NCBI RefSeq assembly: GCF_000254135.1
Contig: NZ_AINS01000016.1
Location: forward strand, 1 to 39,686
Reading direction: 5' to 3'
Length of the DNA: 39,686 nt
Source: Campylobacter coli LMG 9860
GTDB taxonomy: Bacteria > Campylobacterota > Campylobacteria > Campylobacterales > Campylobacteraceae
How positions within the stretch are numbered: the stretch's first letter is position 1; each line of letters begins with the position of its first letter. The position numbers were made by a program, and so were the translations under genes. The notes under the pieces are model-generated. The model ran no database searches and was not told the DNA's origin. It was given only the letters and a program-made list of their open reading frames with translations. Positions 7,861-18,249 of the stretch are shown in pieces.

Positions 7861-8582
7861 TGAAATTAAAAATTATTTTTTCCTATGATGGATCGAAATT
7901 TTTAGGTTCAGCTACCCAACCTCACAAAAAAAGCGTTCAAGATGCCTTGCAAGATGCCTTAAGTCATCTTGGAATTTTTTCCTCTGTTTTGATGGCTTCT
8001 CGCACAGATAAAGGGGTGCATGCAAGCTATGCTGTTGCTTGCGTGGAATGCGGGGAGCATTTTAGGGATTTAAACTATCTTAAAAAACAAATCAATAAAT
8101 TTTCTCATCCTTTTATATATGTTAAAAATTTAAAAATCATGCCTTCAAATTTTGAAGTAAGATACGATGTAAAAAGTAGAGAATATCGCTATATTTTTTA
8201 TCACGGGGTTTATAATCCTTTTTTAGCTTCTTATGTTCATTTTTATCCTTTTATTGATGTTTTAAAGGCTGATCTTGTTTTGCAAAATTTTGTAGGTATT
8301 AAGGATTTTAAATTCTTTTGCAAGAGCGGAGGAGATAATAAAACGACTATCAGAGAAATATTTTTAGCTAAAGCGTATTCTTATAAGGATTTTACCATTT
8401 TTCGTTTTAAGGCTAATGGTTTTTTAAGGGCGCAAATAAGACTAATGGTTGCGAGTGTTTTAAAAGTTTTAGAAAATAAGATGAGTATAGAAGAGTTAAA
8501 AGAGCAAATCGAAGCTAAAAAACAATACAATCGTTTTTTAGCCCCGCCTTGTGGGCTTTATCTGAGTAGAATTTCTTATTAG
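7860..8582 (+). CDS. truA: tRNA pseudouridine(38-40) synthase
   Basis: A 240-residue enzyme converting U38-U40 of the tRNA anticodon arm to pseudouridine. The catalytic Asp50 lies in MASRTDKGVHA, the invariant TruA motif, and the N-terminus FSYDGSKFLG is the family's usual YDGt.F.G. Other recognisable segments are SREYRYIFYH (about 106-115) and FRFKANGFLRAQIRLMV (about 180-196). The ATG at 7860 overlaps the lptF stop by one base; an in-frame TTG immediately before it is not needed. It ends the plus-strand operon and overlaps the convergent ilvA end by 4 nt. Confidence 0.95.
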   Translation: MKLKIIFSYDGSKFLGSATQPHKKSVQDALQDALSHLGIFSSVLMASRTDKGVHASYAVACVECGEHFRDLNYLKKQINKFSHPFIYVKNLKIMPSNFEVRYDVKSREYRYIFYHGVYNPFLASYVHFYPFIDVLKADLVLQNFVGIKDFKFFCKSGGDNKTTIREIFLAKAYSYKDFTIFRFKANGFLRAQIRLMVASVLKVLENKMSIEELKEQIEAKKQYNRFLAPPCGLYLSRISY

Positions 8583-9790
8583 AAAGTTTCGTAAAAATCA
8601 AAACCTTTATCTTTTAAGATATTTCTAACTTCTTCTTGATGTTCTTTGCCTTTAGTTTCTAAGGTAATAGAAATCATAGCATCGCCATAATCAAGCTTTG
8701 TTGAAAATCTATCATAATCAATTTTGACTATGTTTGCATTGGCTGATTTTAAGCTATCTGTAAGATTAAGTAGGGCTCCTGGTTTATCGATTAAAGTAAC
8801 ATTGATTTGCATTTTACGATAAGCTTTAAAAAGACCCTTTTCTATGATGATATTTAGCATTTGCACATCGATATTGCCGCCACTTAAAACAACGCCGATT
8901 TTTTTAGAATCTTTTATATCTATTTTTTGATGAAGTAGGGCGGCTACGCTTGCAGCACCTGCGCCTTCAACTATAATTTTATGTTTTTCAAGCAAAAACA
9001 ATACCGCATTAGCGATTTCTTCATCGTCTACTTGAACAAATTCATCCACGCATTCAAGGATGATACCTAGGTTAATAGGATTAGCATCGCGCACAGCAAT
9101 ACCATCTGCTATAGTACGGACACTTTTAGAGTTTTTAACCTCTTTTGCTTTAAAGCTATCATGCATTGCAGGAGCTCCTTTAGCACCTACTGCAATAATT
9201 TTGATATTGGGATTAATCTGCTTTGCAGCGCTTGCTATACCGCTAATAAGTCCACCACCGCCTACAGGAGCTATGATGGTATCAAGATCGCTTACATCAT
9301 CAAGCATTTCAAGCATAAGTGTGCCTTGTCCTGCCATTACAAGTTCATCTTCAAAAGGATGAATAAAACTTAATCCATTTTCTTTCGCATAGTTTGTTGC
9401 AAAAGCATAAGCTTCGTCAAAATTATCACCCTTTAAAATAACTTCTGCACCCAAGCTTTTGGTAGCAGAAACTTTTAAGAGAGGGGTGGATTCTGGCATC
9501 ACGATTATAGCTTTTGTGCCAAATTTCTTTGCACTTATGGCAACACCTTGAGCGTGATTTCCAGCACTAGCAGCTATAACTCCTGCTTTTTTAGCTTCTG
9601 GGTCTAAATTAGCTATTTTGTTATATGCACCGCGAATTTTATAAGCTCCTGTAATTTGCAAATTTTCATTTTTTAAATACACTTCACTTTTGCAAAGTTC
9701 GCTTAAAAAAGAAGAGTGTATAAAAGGAGTTTTGCTTACAAAATCAGCAATTTTTTGTTTGGCTTGATAAATTTTGTTCAGTTCTAACAT
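8579..9790 (-). CDS. ilvA: Threonine/serine dehydratase, biosynthetic type with ACT domain
   Basis: A 403-residue fold-type II PLP enzyme deaminating threonine to 2-oxobutanoate (isoleucine pathway) or serine to pyruvate. PLP-binding Lys51 sits in TGAYKIRGAYNK. ASAGNHAQGVA (about 74-84) is the phosphate/substrate loop, and GGGGLISG (about 177-184) is the glycine-rich PLP-phosphate cradle. The last 75 residues (INVTLIDKPGALLNLTDSL onward) form one ACT-like regulatory domain, as in the shorter IlvA class. Its ATG overlaps the upstream CoA-binding protein by 7 nt, so the two are co-transcribed. Confidence 0.94.
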   Translation of the reverse strand: MLELNKIYQAKQKIADFVSKTPFIHSSFLSELCKSEVYLKNENLQITGAYKIRGAYNKIANLDPEAKKAGVIAASAGNHAQGVAISAKKFGTKAIIVMPESTPLLKVSATKSLGAEVILKGDNFDEAYAFATNYAKENGLSFIHPFEDELVMAGQGTLMLEMLDDVSDLDTIIAPVGGGGLISGIASAAKQINPNIKIIAVGAKGAPAMHDSFKAKEVKNSKSVRTIADGIAVRDANPINLGIILECVDEFVQVDDEEIANAVLFLLEKHKIIVEGAGAASVAALLHQKIDIKDSKKIGVVLSGGNIDVQMLNIIIEKGLFKAYRKMQINVTLIDKPGALLNLTDSLKSANANIVKIDYDRFSTKLDYGDAMISITLETKGKEHQEEVRNILKDKGFDFYETF

Positions 9791-10203
9791 TTGCTTATCC
9801 TATCTTGATAAAGTGGCAATTCACGCATAATGCATTTATCCTGTATAAAATTAATCTTTAAATTTTCGCATTCTTTAGCAACTTCATTGTTGCAAATTCC
9901 AAGCTGCAGCCAAAAATTTTGAATTCCTTTACGGATAATACTTGGGAGTAATGAAGAGGCAAATTCGCCCTTGCGAAACATTAAAACAAGATCTATTTTT
10001 TCATCGATATCATCTAAGCTTCGATAAACGCGTTCTCCTAAAATTTCATCACATTTAGGATATATAGGATAAATTTTATAATGATTTTCTTGTAAAAATT
10101 GTCCTATCATAAAAGAAGGCTTGCTTTCATCGGGGCTAAGTCCTACTATGGCAATGGTTTTTGTGTTGTTGAGTATTTTATCTATGATTAAATTTTCATC
10201 CAT
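9784..10203 (-). CDS. CoA-binding domain protein (YccU-like)
   Basis: About 139 residues forming a single Rossmann-like CoA-binding domain, similar to the N-terminal domain of succinyl-CoA synthetase alpha. Visible landmarks are TIAIVGLSPDESKPS (nucleotide-binding loop), YKIYPIYPKCDEILGERVYRSLDDI and DLVLMFRKGE, then IRKGIQNFWLQLGICN and the ending KCIMRE. The start was placed at the ATG of MDENL because that gives the usual family length; an upstream ATG at 10242 would add 13 hydrophobic residues, and neither start has a strong ribosome binding site. It lies upstream of and overlaps ilvA. The biochemical role of this family is unsettled. Confidence 0.82.
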   Translation of the reverse strand: MDENLIIDKILNNTKTIAIVGLSPDESKPSFMIGQFLQENHYKIYPIYPKCDEILGERVYRSLDDIDEKIDLVLMFRKGEFASSLLPSIIRKGIQNFWLQLGICNNEVAKECENLKINFIQDKCIMRELPLYQDRISKC

Positions 10204-10331
10204 CGTTGTTACTTTATATAAAAATTTTAAAAATTTAATCATAATCTTATTTCGCTTAAAAATAGATTTTAATTTAAAAATATATTTATATAAAATTAAC
10301 TAAAGTGAATTTTTTAAAGATAAAAAATTGC

Positions 10332-10337
10332 TAGAAT
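10332..10337 (+). promoter_or_regulatory. Extended -10 box for small membrane protein gene
   Basis: TAGAAT preceded by TGC gives an extended -10, 31 nt upstream of the chosen ATG at 10369. AAAGGAG at 10354-10360 is the ribosome binding site. Confidence 0.5.
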
Positions 10338-10368
10338 ATTAAAAGCTATTAAAAAAGGAGTGAAATAT

Positions 10369-10779
10369 ATGGTTCAAGCTTATCCTTATATTTTAATCAT
10401 TCATCTAAGCTGTGCAATCTTTTTTATAGGTTATTTATTTGTCGATATTTTTATACTCAATACAATTAAGAGAAAAAATCCAAATTTTGATAAAAATCTT
10501 TTTTCTTCCGTGGGTGTTAAGATTATGCCTTTTATCGTATTATTGCTATTTTTAAGTGGTGGTGCGATGATAAGCTTTCATCTTAATCCTTTAAATTTAA
10601 TTTTTTTGATAAAATTGATTTTAGCCTTTAGTATTTTGTCTTTAGTGGTGTTTTCTTTATTTTTTCATTTTGTGCTAAAGAGAAAAAATCCTTTAACGCG
10701 TTTTATACATCCTTTTGTTTTTGTGCTTTGTATTTTTATCGTGGTTTTAGCTAAGTTGATGAATTATTATTTTTTATAA
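10369..10779 (+). CDS. Small four-helix integral membrane protein
   Basis: A 136-residue protein with four predicted membrane helices (about 7-30, 48-68, 75-100 and 112-134). The ATG at 10369 sits 8 nt after AAAGGAG; an in-frame GTG at 10360 overlaps that site and was rejected. Conserved-looking histidines occur in the helices (IIHLSC, MISFHLN, FFHFVLK, RFIHPF), an arrangement resembling CopD-like or cytochrome b-type four-helix families, so haem or metal binding is possible but unproven. It is flanked by genes on the minus strand and probably transcribed alone. It matches Cj0830 by position. Confidence 0.75.
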   Translation: MVQAYPYILIIHLSCAIFFIGYLFVDIFILNTIKRKNPNFDKNLFSSVGVKIMPFIVLLLFLSGGAMISFHLNPLNLIFLIKLILAFSILSLVVFSLFFHFVLKRKNPLTRFIHPFVFVLCIFIVVLAKLMNYYFL

Positions 10780-10802
10780 TTTATCAACTTTCAAATTGAA
10801 GA

Positions 10803-11879
10803 TTACTTAGAATGTAAAGATTTTAAAAGTACTCCACATTCTAAATGCGGAGTATTAACAAACTGATCAAAAAGCGCAAATTTTTCAACTTTATGCGTAA
10901 GAGCAAGTTCTTTTAAATTTTCTTTCAAGCTGATAGGATTACAAGAAATATAAATGATGTTTTCATAATTTTTAATTAAATCAATCACACTTTTATCAAG
11001 TCCTGCACGCGGTGGATCGACTAAAATATGAGAAAAATTAAAATTATCTAAATCAATATCTTTTAAGCGAAAAAATTCCCTTTCTTTTTTTAAAGCTTGG
11101 GATAATTCCTCGCTTGAAAGTCTTGTAAAATGGATATTTGAGATATTGTTGATCTTGCAATTAAGCAAGGCAAAATTAATATTGCTTTTTGAAATTTCAG
11201 TGGCTAGTACATTGTTAAAAAAAATTGCTAAAGCTAGAGTAAAATTTCCATATCCACAATAAAGCTCAAGCAAGTCTTTTCTTTCTTGGGTTTTTAAATT
11301 TTCACACACCCAAGTTATCATTTTTTCATTGATGGAGGTATTAGGCTGTATGAAACAATCATTGTTAAATTCATAAAATATTTTTCTACCTTGTATATCA
11401 AGCTCTTGTCTTAAATTTTCTTTTTTAAAAACAAGTTTTTTACCTTTGCTTCTTGCGATTAAATTTGCATCAAGTTCTAAGCTTAAATTATTTAAGTCAT
11501 TGTAAATAAGCTCTATATTTTTATGATAAAGTAGAGTGGTGCTTAACTCGTTTTTAGTCGCTAAAAACTCTACACCAAAAAGTTTTTCTTTTAAATTTGT
11601 ATTGTTGCGAATTTGTTTTAAGAGTTTGGGCATAAAAGCGGTGATTTTTTCATCTGCAAATTCTAAGCTTTCTATGATGATTTTCTTTTTATTTTCAAAC
11701 ATCGCATAATAAATTTCGTCTTTATCATGATAAAATGAAAGCTCTGCTCTTGTGCGGTAATGTTTATCTTTGGAAGAAAAAAGCTCGAAATTTCCTTGAT
11801 AAAAATCTTTGAAAAATTCTTTTATAAAAGAAGCTTTTTCTTCTAATTTTAAAAAATTTCCAAATTCTTGAAGACTCAT
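10803..11879 (-). CDS. trmA: tRNA (uracil-5-)-methyltransferase
   Basis: A 358-residue SAM-dependent enzyme making 5-methyluridine at tRNA position 54. The catalytic half carries [12 protein letters not shown] (about 187-198), the SAM-binding [16 protein letters not shown] (about 213-228), [12 protein letters not shown] (about 280-291) and the nucleophile motif YISCNP (about 306-311). The N-terminal part resembles TrmA rather than RlmD-type enzymes because it lacks a TRAM domain and the 4-cysteine Fe-S cluster. Its ATG overlaps the stop of the upstream antiporter gene by 4 nt, placing it at the end of a four-gene minus-strand operon. Confidence 0.92.
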   Translation of the reverse strand: MSLQEFGNFLKLEEKASFIKEFFKDFYQGNFELFSSKDKHYRTRAELSFYHDKDEIYYAMFENKKKIIIESLEFADEKITAFMPKLLKQIRNNTNLKEKLFGVEFLATKNELSTTLLYHKNIELIYNDLNNLSLELDANLIARSKGKKLVFKKENLRQELDIQGRKIFYEFNNDCFIQPNTSINEKMITWVCENLKTQERKDLLELYCGYGNFTLALAIFFNNVLATEISKSNINFALLNCKINNISNIHFTRLSSEELSQALKKEREFFRLKDIDLDNFNFSHILVDPPRAGLDKSVIDLIKNYENIIYISCNPISLKENLKELALTHKVEKFALFDQFVNTPHLECGVLLKSLHSK

Positions 11880-13606
11880 GAAACTTTCTTTCCGATAATT
11901 CTAAGCAAAAATGCAATAAGAATTAAATTTAAAGGAAGAACCAACCATACACTAAGCCCTAAAGAAACAGGTATATAACCAGCAAATAAAGAAATTACAC
12001 AAATAAATAAGGCATAAGGAATTTGAGTGCGAACATGCTCCATATGATCACATTTTGCACTCATTGATGAAAGGATTACATTGTCTGAAATAGGCGAACA
12101 ATGGTTTCCAAAAATGGCTCCAGTTAAGACACAACTTATGTTAATCACCATATAATGATGCATTGCATCCATATCCATTGCATTTATTTGTGCAACCTTA
12201 TAAGCTAAAGGCACCGCCAAAGGCATTAAAATACCCATAGTCCCATAGCTTGTTCCTATCGCAAAAGAAATAAGCGAAGCAAAAGCAAAAATGGTAGCAG
12301 GTAGGATAAATTCAGGCAATTTATCAGCGAGCAAGCTTGAGATAAATTCTGGAGTTCCAAGCTCTTTTACTATGCTTGAAAGCGACCATGCAAACAAAAG
12401 TAAAACTATGGTAAAAATCATAGTTTTCCAACCATATATCCAAGTTTCAACCGCTTCTTTAAAATTAAAAATCTTGCGATACACTCCAATAAAAATTGCT
12501 ACAATAGCGGCAAATAAGGCGGCTTGAAAAAGCACCACAGAAGAATTTGCACTTCCAAAAGCTAGCCTAAGGGTTTCAAAAGATAAAGGATTTGCATTTG
12601 CTTTTAGTAATTCTTCACCTTCTAAAGTACTTAGTCCATTAAAATAAAATCCAAGTATAGCTAAAACAATCAAAGTTAAAATAGGAATCGTAGCATCTAA
12701 TGCACGGATTTTAATATCTTCTTTTGGAGCTAAAAACTGATCTTCAAGTTCTGCGGTATCTAGGGTGCTTGATTTTGATAAAGGAGCGATTTGTCCTGTA
12801 GTTCTTGCACGAATTTCAGCTTTTAACATAGGACCAAATTCACGCCCCATAAGCGCAGTCATTAAAACAAAGAAAAGCATAAAAATATTGTAAAATCTAT
12901 AGGGTATGGTTTCAACAAAAACCCCAAAAGCGCTGATATTGCTAATGCCTATATCTTCATAGGCATTTTTGATTAAAGATACTTCTAAACCTATCCAGGT
13001 AGAAATCACAGCAATCCCTGCAACGGGTGCAGCTGTAGAATCGATAATAAAGGCAAATTTTTCACGAGAAATTTTAAATTTATCTGCTAAAGGACGCATG
13101 ATAGGTCCTACGATGAGTAAATTAGCGTAATCATCAAAAAAGATTAACAAACCTAAAAACCAAGTATTTACTTGTGCCGATACTGCTGATTTTGCTCTTT
13201 TTGCAAATTTTATAGCCACAGCTTTTGCGCCACCCATTTTGGTGATAAGTGCAACAAGCCCACCTATGCATAAAATTTGCAAGATGATACCAGCATTTAC
13301 AGGATCTGAAGTTGATTCTAAAATATAAGAAATAATTTTTGAAAAAGAATCTATCGCAGTATTATAAAAATGAATAAAACTTAAGCTGTCGGCTTGAAAA
13401 ATATTAGAAGCAAGACTAAGCAAGAAGGTTCCGCTTAAAACTCCTGCAAAAAGAGACAAGATCACATCTTTTGTAATAAAAGCTAGAGTGATAGCAACCA
13501 AAGGAGGTATAAGAGTGAAAACTCCAAATAAATTTGCATTTGCCGTAGCTTGATGTGTATTGGCAAATGCAAGTAAAGGCAGTAGGAAAAATACTAAAAA
13601 TCTCAT
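11876..13606 (-). CDS. NhaC-family Na+/H+ antiporter-like transporter
   Basis: About 576 residues with ten or more hydrophobic segments, typical of the NhaC family of sodium/proton or related amine antiporters. The start at 13606 overlaps the preceding SDR stop by 4 nt (ATGA); an upstream in-frame ATG would add ten residues inside the SDR gene. The N-terminus (residues 1-16) looks like a cleavable signal or first helix. Recognisable family segments include [13 protein letters not shown] (about 156-168), [19 protein letters not shown] (about 186-204), [15 protein letters not shown] and [19 protein letters not shown]. The conserved Asp/Asn/Ser/Thr residues in these helices are the likely ion path. 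The true substrate cannot be read from sequence; it matches Cj0832c. Confidence 0.88.
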   Translation of the reverse strand: MRFLVFFLLPLLAFANTHQATANANLFGVFTLIPPLVAITLAFITKDVILSLFAGVLSGTFLLSLASNIFQADSLSFIHFYNTAIDSFSKIISYILESTSDPVNAGIILQILCIGGLVALITKMGGAKAVAIKFAKRAKSAVSAQVNTWFLGLLIFFDDYANLLIVGPIMRPLADKFKISREKFAFIIDSTAAPVAGIAVISTWIGLEVSLIKNAYEDIGISNISAFGVFVETIPYRFYNIFMLFFVLMTALMGREFGPMLKAEIRARTTGQIAPLSKSSTLDTAELEDQFLAPKEDIKIRALDATIPILTLIVLAILGFYFNGLSTLEGEELLKANANPLSFETLRLAFGSANSSVVLFQAALFAAIVAIFIGVYRKIFNFKEAVETWIYGWKTMIFTIVLLLFAWSLSSIVKELGTPEFISSLLADKLPEFILPATIFAFASLISFAIGTSYGTMGILMPLAVPLAYKVAQINAMDMDAMHHYMVINISCVLTGAIFGNHCSPISDNVILSSMSAKCDHMEHVRTQIPYALFICVISLFAGYIPVSLGLSVWLVLPLNLILIAFLLRIIGKKVS

Positions 13607-14352
13607 TGATTTTGCTCTATATAAAAGCCATTCCAAGTTTGAGTAACAGGCATTAATTCTATTTCATTGACATTGATATGGCTTGGCAGATTGATGATTG
13701 ACATCACTACTTTTGCTATATCTTGTGCACTTATGTATTGCGTCCCTTCATAGACTGCATCGGCTTTTGCCTTATCTCCTTTAAAGCGAACTTCACTAAA
13801 TTCAGTTTTGCAAAGCCCTGGAGCTATGTTTGTAACCTTGATATTTTCTCCTCTTAAATCATTTCTTAAGGCCCTAGAAAATTGTCCTACAAATGCTTTA
13901 GTTCCACAATATACATTGCCACCAAAATAAGGATTTCTAGCTGCTACAGAGCCAAGATTGAAGATATAAGCACTTTTTTGTTTGCGAAGTATAGGAATGA
14001 TCGCTTTTGCTACATATAAAAGACCTTTGATATTAGTATCAACCATAGTGTCTATATCTTCTATACTTAATTTATCAAATTCATCTATGCCAAGAGCTAA
14101 ACCAGCATTATTAAAAAGTACATCTATTTCTTTAAAATCGTTAGGTAGGTTTTCAACAGCTTTAAAGATCTCTTCTTGTTTTCTTACATCAAGACAAAGT
14201 ATGTGAATTTGATCTTTGTATTTGGCTTTTAATTCATCTAAACGATCCTTTCTTCTTGCTAGAGCAATGACTTTGTATCCTTCTTGTATAAAAGCTTCAA
14301 CGCAAGCATGCCCAAAACCAGAGCTTGCTCCTGTGATAAATGCAGTTTTCAT
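13603..14352 (-). CDS. Short-chain dehydrogenase/reductase (YdfG-like)
   Basis: A 249-residue NAD(P)-dependent classical SDR. TGASSGFGHA at residues 7-16 is the nucleotide-binding glycine motif; the basic residues after the second strand (ARRKDRLDEL) suggest NADPH preference. NNAGLA marks the fourth strand, Ser in NLGSVA and the YxxxK pair in VYCGTKAF are the catalytic residues, and IAPGLCKTEF is the usual post-catalytic loop. It resembles the 3-hydroxy acid/serine dehydrogenase group (YdfG) in length and sequence feel. Both ends overlap neighbours by 4 nt, so it is co-translated with the ankyrin protein upstream and the antiporter downstream. The substrate is unknown. Confidence 0.9.
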   Translation of the reverse strand: MKTAFITGASSGFGHACVEAFIQEGYKVIALARRKDRLDELKAKYKDQIHILCLDVRKQEEIFKAVENLPNDFKEIDVLFNNAGLALGIDEFDKLSIEDIDTMVDTNIKGLLYVAKAIIPILRKQKSAYIFNLGSVAARNPYFGGNVYCGTKAFVGQFSRALRNDLRGENIKVTNIAPGLCKTEFSEVRFKGDKAKADAVYEGTQYISAQDIAKVVMSIINLPSHINVNEIELMPVTQTWNGFYIEQNQ

Positions 14353-15590
14353 TCTAAACTCCCTCCGTAAATTAAATTTTCATTGGGTTTTAAACCCAGA
14401 CTTTGCAGATAATTAGCATTATCTTTTTGATTGGCTGCTAGGGCAAAATCTAAAGCATTAAAACCTAAATCATCTATTTCGTTAATATCAGCACCTTTTG
14501 CAACAAGCATTTTTAAAATTTCTACATCTCCATAAGCGGCCGCATGCATAAGAACATTTTTAGAAGTGTGCTCCAAAGCACAAAAGGTGATAAAATAAGG
14601 AGTGTTTCCGCCTATATTTGCGCTTAGGGCTAATTTTTCATTATCGTTAATGTATTTTTTATTAACATCAGCACCATATACTAAAAGCAATGAAACAATA
14701 TCTTTGCGCTTAAATTCTATAGCGTAAAATAAAGGTGTCTTGCCAAAAGTATTGGCACTATTGACATTTAAACCTAGTTCTAATAAAAATTTGGTATTAT
14801 CGTAGTTTTCTAAAGCATAAAACAAAGCATTTTCATAACCCTCATCGATTCTAGCACCCAAACGGATCAAAAGATTTAAAATATCTTTGTTGCGTTGGTT
14901 TAACAAGGCTGCTTGAAGCCCTATGGTAAGTTCATCTCGGTTGAGATTATTGGTATAAATAAAATCTTGGATATAAGTTATTGAATGTTTTTTATTGGAT
15001 AAAACTTTTGCTAAAGGACTTATATTTTTGTAAATTTTAGTTTCTCCTACAGCCCAATTTAAAAATTCATTTAAAGCATTGGTGGTATAGTAAATATTGC
15101 TACCCTTGTCGAATTTGAAATTATTTTCAAAATATTGTTCTAAGGGTTCTATGGCATTATTGTATTCTTGCCAAAATTCTTGATAAAGTCTAAAATTTCC
15201 TATACTTTGATAAGCCCAATATCTAAAATAAGATCTTAAAAGAGTGTATTTTTTTTCTAAATTTTCAGGAGCATCTAGACCTTTTTGATATTCTATAGGA
15301 TCAATAGAAATTTTTAAAAGCAAAAAGTCAAATTCTTGTAGTTTTGGAAAATATTCAATACCACTACAAGCAGCATTTCCACCGCGAATTTCATTGGCGA
15401 GTTGATAAAGTCTTTTGGTAAAAGCTTGATTTTTTAAAGAAAAATCACAAGTAGAAGCAATATCAAGATAGTCTTGCTTTGGACTATCTTGAAAAACTTG
15501 GGCTTTGTTATTTTTTATATAATCACAAGTAATTAAATTTTCGGCCTTTAAACCTAAAAAACAACAAAATAAAATAAATAATAATCTCAA
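14349..15590 (-). CDS. Exported ankyrin-repeat protein
   Basis: A 413-residue protein with a Sec signal peptide (residues 1-16, ending LKA-E), so it should act in the periplasm. The N-terminal half (about 17-210) is an unrecognised helical region rich in aromatic residues with cysteines at CDYI, CDFS and ACSG. The C-terminal half contains four to six ankyrin repeats: DILNLLIRLGARIDEGYENALFYAL, the FGKTPLFYAIEFKRKDIVSLLL repeat, VLMHAAAYGDVEILKMLV and the FNALDFALAANQKDNANYL repeat. Its start lies 58 nt downstream of the acnB stop and it leads the four-gene operon. Periplasmic ankyrin proteins often serve as protein-binding scaffolds; no specific partner is evident. It matches Cj0834c. Confidence 0.82.
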   Translation of the reverse strand: MRLLFILFCCFLGLKAENLITCDYIKNNKAQVFQDSPKQDYLDIASTCDFSLKNQAFTKRLYQLANEIRGGNAACSGIEYFPKLQEFDFLLLKISIDPIEYQKGLDAPENLEKKYTLLRSYFRYWAYQSIGNFRLYQEFWQEYNNAIEPLEQYFENNFKFDKGSNIYYTTNALNEFLNWAVGETKIYKNISPLAKVLSNKKHSITYIQDFIYTNNLNRDELTIGLQAALLNQRNKDILNLLIRLGARIDEGYENALFYALENYDNTKFLLELGLNVNSANTFGKTPLFYAIEFKRKDIVSLLLVYGADVNKKYINDNEKLALSANIGGNTPYFITFCALEHTSKNVLMHAAAYGDVEILKMLVAKGADINEIDDLGFNALDFALAANQKDNANYLQSLGLKPNENLIYGGSLE

Positions 15591-15623
15591 TTTTATCCTT
15601 TGAAAATTTTAATCTATAATTTT

Positions 15624-15650
15624 AACCCAAATCTGCTTTAAATTTGGATT
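15624..15650 (-). terminator. Possible weak hairpin at the end of acnB
   Basis: On the minus strand AATCCAAAT and ATTTGGGTT pair over nine positions with one wobble around a 9-nt loop, starting in the acnB stop codon. The following sequence is AT-rich but lacks a clean U-tract, so read-through into the ankyrin operon is likely. Confidence 0.35.
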
Positions 15651-18195
15651 AATTATCTAGTTTAAAATTATCAATTTCATTAAAATTAAGATATTTATAA
15701 ATATTTGCTTTGTGTGCATCGCTTAATTTATCGCTTACGATTTGCAAATATTCTTCTTTGCTTGGGATTTTACCTAAAATCGCACAAACTGCTGCAAGTT
15801 CAGCACTTCCTAGATATACTTTAGCACCCATACCCATACGATTGTCAAAGTTTCTTGTAGAGGTTGAGAAGACAACAGCACCATCATTTACTCTTGCTTG
15901 ATTTCCCATACATAGCGAACAACCTGGAACTTCTATCCTTGCGCCAGCAGAGCCAAAGATACTATAATACCCTTCTTTGGTGAGTTGTGCTTTATCCATT
16001 TTTGTTGGAGGCACTACCCAAAGTCTGGTTTTAAGTATGCCTTTATCTTTTAAAATTTCTCCCAAAGCTCTATAATGTCCTATGTTTGTCATACAAGAAC
16101 CTACAAAAACTTCATCTATATTTTTTGGACGCTTGTCATCGGCTAAAATTTCGCTTAAGGTTGCCACATCATCAGGGTCATTTGGACAAGCTAGAATTGG
16201 CTCCTTGATATTGTTAAGATTAATATCGATAATGTACGCATATTTTGCATCTTTATCTGCTCTTAAAAGAGTAGGGTTTTTAAGCCATTCTCTCATTTTA
16301 TCCGCTCTTCTAGCAAGAGTGGCTTTATCTTCATATCCTGCTTCTATCATTGCTTCTATAAGTGAAATATTTGATTTGATATATTCGCTTACACTTTCTA
16401 TGCTTAAATCTACACTACAAGCAGCTGCAGATCTTTCAGCACTTGCATCACTGAGTTCAAAAGCTTGTTCTACTTTTAAGTTTGGCAAGCCTTCTATTTC
16501 TAAAATTTTTCCTGCAAAAATGTTCTTTTTATTTTTCTTTTCAACAGTAAGTTGTCCTTGTTTGATTGCATAATAAGGTATAGCATTTACAAGATCTCTT
16601 AAAGTAACTCCAGCTTGCAATTCTCCGCTAAAACGCACCAAAACACTTTCAGGTACATTCAAAGGCATAGAGCCAGTTACTGCAGCAAAAGCTACAAGTC
16701 CACTTCCTGCAGGAAATGAAATTCCTATAGGAAAACGAGTGTGAGAATCTCCACCTGTTCCTACTGTATCAGGTAAAACAAAACGATTAAGCCAAGAGTG
16801 GATTACCCCATCGCCTGGTTTTAAGCTTACTCCACCACGACTTGTCATGAAATTAGGTAAAGTTTTGTGCAAATTTGAGTCACTAACCTTTGGATAAGCA
16901 GCAGTATGACAAAAACTTTGCATTACAAAATCCGCATTAAATCCTAAGCTTGCAAGCTCTTTAATCTCATCTCTTGTCATAGGACCTGTAGTATCTTGAG
17001 AACCTACAGTAAGTGTGCGAGGCTCTATATACATACCTGGACGCACACCTTCAACTCCACAGGCACGCCCTAGCATTTTTTGAGCTAAAGTATATCCACC
17101 GCTTGAAGCTTCAGGTTGTTCTGGTTTAGTAAAGATATTTTCATTTTCCATTCCTAAGAATTCTCTAGCTTTAGCACAAAGTCCACGACCTATGATAAGT
17201 GGAATTCTTCCTCCTGCTCTAACTTCATCTAAGATGGTATTTGGGCTGAGTTTAAACTCTGCAACAACAGAACCATTTTTTACAATCTTTCCTTCATAAG
17301 GGTGAATTTCAAACTCATCTCCCATTTCTAGATTGGACACATCGCAAATAATAGGTAAAGCACCGCTATCTTGAGCTGTGTTAAAGAAAATCGGAGCTAT
17401 GGTTGAGCCCATTACTATACCACCACTGTGTTTGTTTGGCACACCATCAATTTCTTTTCCTAAATGCCATTGTATGGAGTTAATCGCAGATTTTCTACTT
17501 GAACCTGTACCTACGACATCGCCCACATATACGACTTCACGACCACTTTTTTTGAGTTCTTTGATTTTTTCTAGAGAACCTGTTTGTCTTACTTTTAGCA
17601 TAGCATTAGCATGTAAAGGGATATCGCTTCTTGTAAAAGCATCACCAGCAGGGCTTAAATCATCTGTATTGGTTTCTCCTGCTACTTTAAAAACTACACA
17701 TTGAATCACTTGAGGTAATTTTTCTTTTTTATTAAACCAATCTGCATTTGCCCAACTTTCCAAAACAGCTTTAGCATGATTATTGCTTTTGCTAAGTTCT
17801 GCTACGGTATGGAAATTATCATGTACAAAGATGATATTTTTAAGTACTTCTGCTGCATCGCTAGCTATACTTTCATCTTTTAATGCATCGATTAAAACTT
17901 TTACATTATAACCACCTAGCATTGTTTCAAGCATTTTTAAAGCGAGTTTTTTATCTATGGCTGGAGCTTGAAATTTATTTTTTAAAATTCCATCTAGAAA
18001 TTCACATTTTATCAAGGCTGCATCGTCAACGCCTGGATTGACACGATTTTGCAATAAAGATACCAATTTTTCATCATTTTGGGTTTTTAAAAGTTCACAA
18101 AGTTCTTTAGTTTGTTCTGCATTTAAAGGAAGGGGTGGGATACCCAAAGCTGCTCTTTCTTCAACAAGCTTATTGTAATCTTGCATAAAAGACAT
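15649..18195 (-). CDS. acnB: Aconitate hydratase B
   Basis: An 848-residue [4Fe-4S] enzyme interconverting citrate and isocitrate in the TCA cycle, in the bacterial AcnB order with the swivel domain ahead of the catalytic core. An N-terminal HEAT-like helical domain occupies about residues 1-160, as in other AcnB proteins. Cluster ligands are Cys701 (VGSCMTN), Cys759 and Cys762 (GCSLCMGN). GDSHTRFP and [11 protein letters not shown] mark the active site. AAGGAGT precedes the ATG. AcnB can double as an iron-responsive RNA-binding protein when the cluster is lost; that is family knowledge, not visible here. It is transcribed divergently from ogt with overlapping -10 boxes. Confidence 0.97.
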   Translation of the reverse strand: MSFMQDYNKLVEERAALGIPPLPLNAEQTKELCELLKTQNDEKLVSLLQNRVNPGVDDAALIKCEFLDGILKNKFQAPAIDKKLALKMLETMLGGYNVKVLIDALKDESIASDAAEVLKNIIFVHDNFHTVAELSKSNNHAKAVLESWANADWFNKKEKLPQVIQCVVFKVAGETNTDDLSPAGDAFTRSDIPLHANAMLKVRQTGSLEKIKELKKSGREVVYVGDVVGTGSSRKSAINSIQWHLGKEIDGVPNKHSGGIVMGSTIAPIFFNTAQDSGALPIICDVSNLEMGDEFEIHPYEGKIVKNGSVVAEFKLSPNTILDEVRAGGRIPLIIGRGLCAKAREFLGMENENIFTKPEQPEASSGGYTLAQKMLGRACGVEGVRPGMYIEPRTLTVGSQDTTGPMTRDEIKELASLGFNADFVMQSFCHTAAYPKVSDSNLHKTLPNFMTSRGGVSLKPGDGVIHSWLNRFVLPDTVGTGGDSHTRFPIGISFPAGSGLVAFAAVTGSMPLNVPESVLVRFSGELQAGVTLRDLVNAIPYYAIKQGQLTVEKKNKKNIFAGKILEIEGLPNLKVEQAFELSDASAERSAAACSVDLSIESVSEYIKSNISLIEAMIEAGYEDKATLARRADKMREWLKNPTLLRADKDAKYAYIIDINLNNIKEPILACPNDPDDVATLSEILADDKRPKNIDEVFVGSCMTNIGHYRALGEILKDKGILKTRLWVVPPTKMDKAQLTKEGYYSIFGSAGARIEVPGCSLCMGNQARVNDGAVVFSTSTRNFDNRMGMGAKVYLGSAELAAVCAILGKIPSKEEYLQIVSDKLSDAHKANIYKYLNFNEIDNFKLDN

Positions 18196-18218
18196 TTTTT
18201 ACTCCTTAAATATTTTTT

Positions 18219-18226
18219 AGTATAAT
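18219..18226. promoter_or_regulatory. Overlapping divergent -10 boxes (acnB and ogt)
   Basis: AGTATAAT reads TATAAT on the plus strand (18221-18226), 24 nt before the ogt ATG, and TATACT on the minus strand (18224-18219), 24 nt before the acnB ATG. The whole intergenic region is 54 bp, so both promoters must lie here. Confidence 0.5.
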
Positions 18227-18249
18227 TTTAACTATTTAAAGGATAAAAT

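Noticed and set aside
9060-9362. Open frame of 100 codons antisense to ilvA
   Set aside because: Fully inside a recognised gene, with low-complexity composition (Ile/Ala/Ser/Pro runs) as expected from reverse-complement codons.
16082-16573. 163-codon open frame antisense to acnB
   Set aside because: It lies wholly inside acnB, has no plausible ribosome binding site and shows no family features; a shadow of a strongly coding opposite strand.
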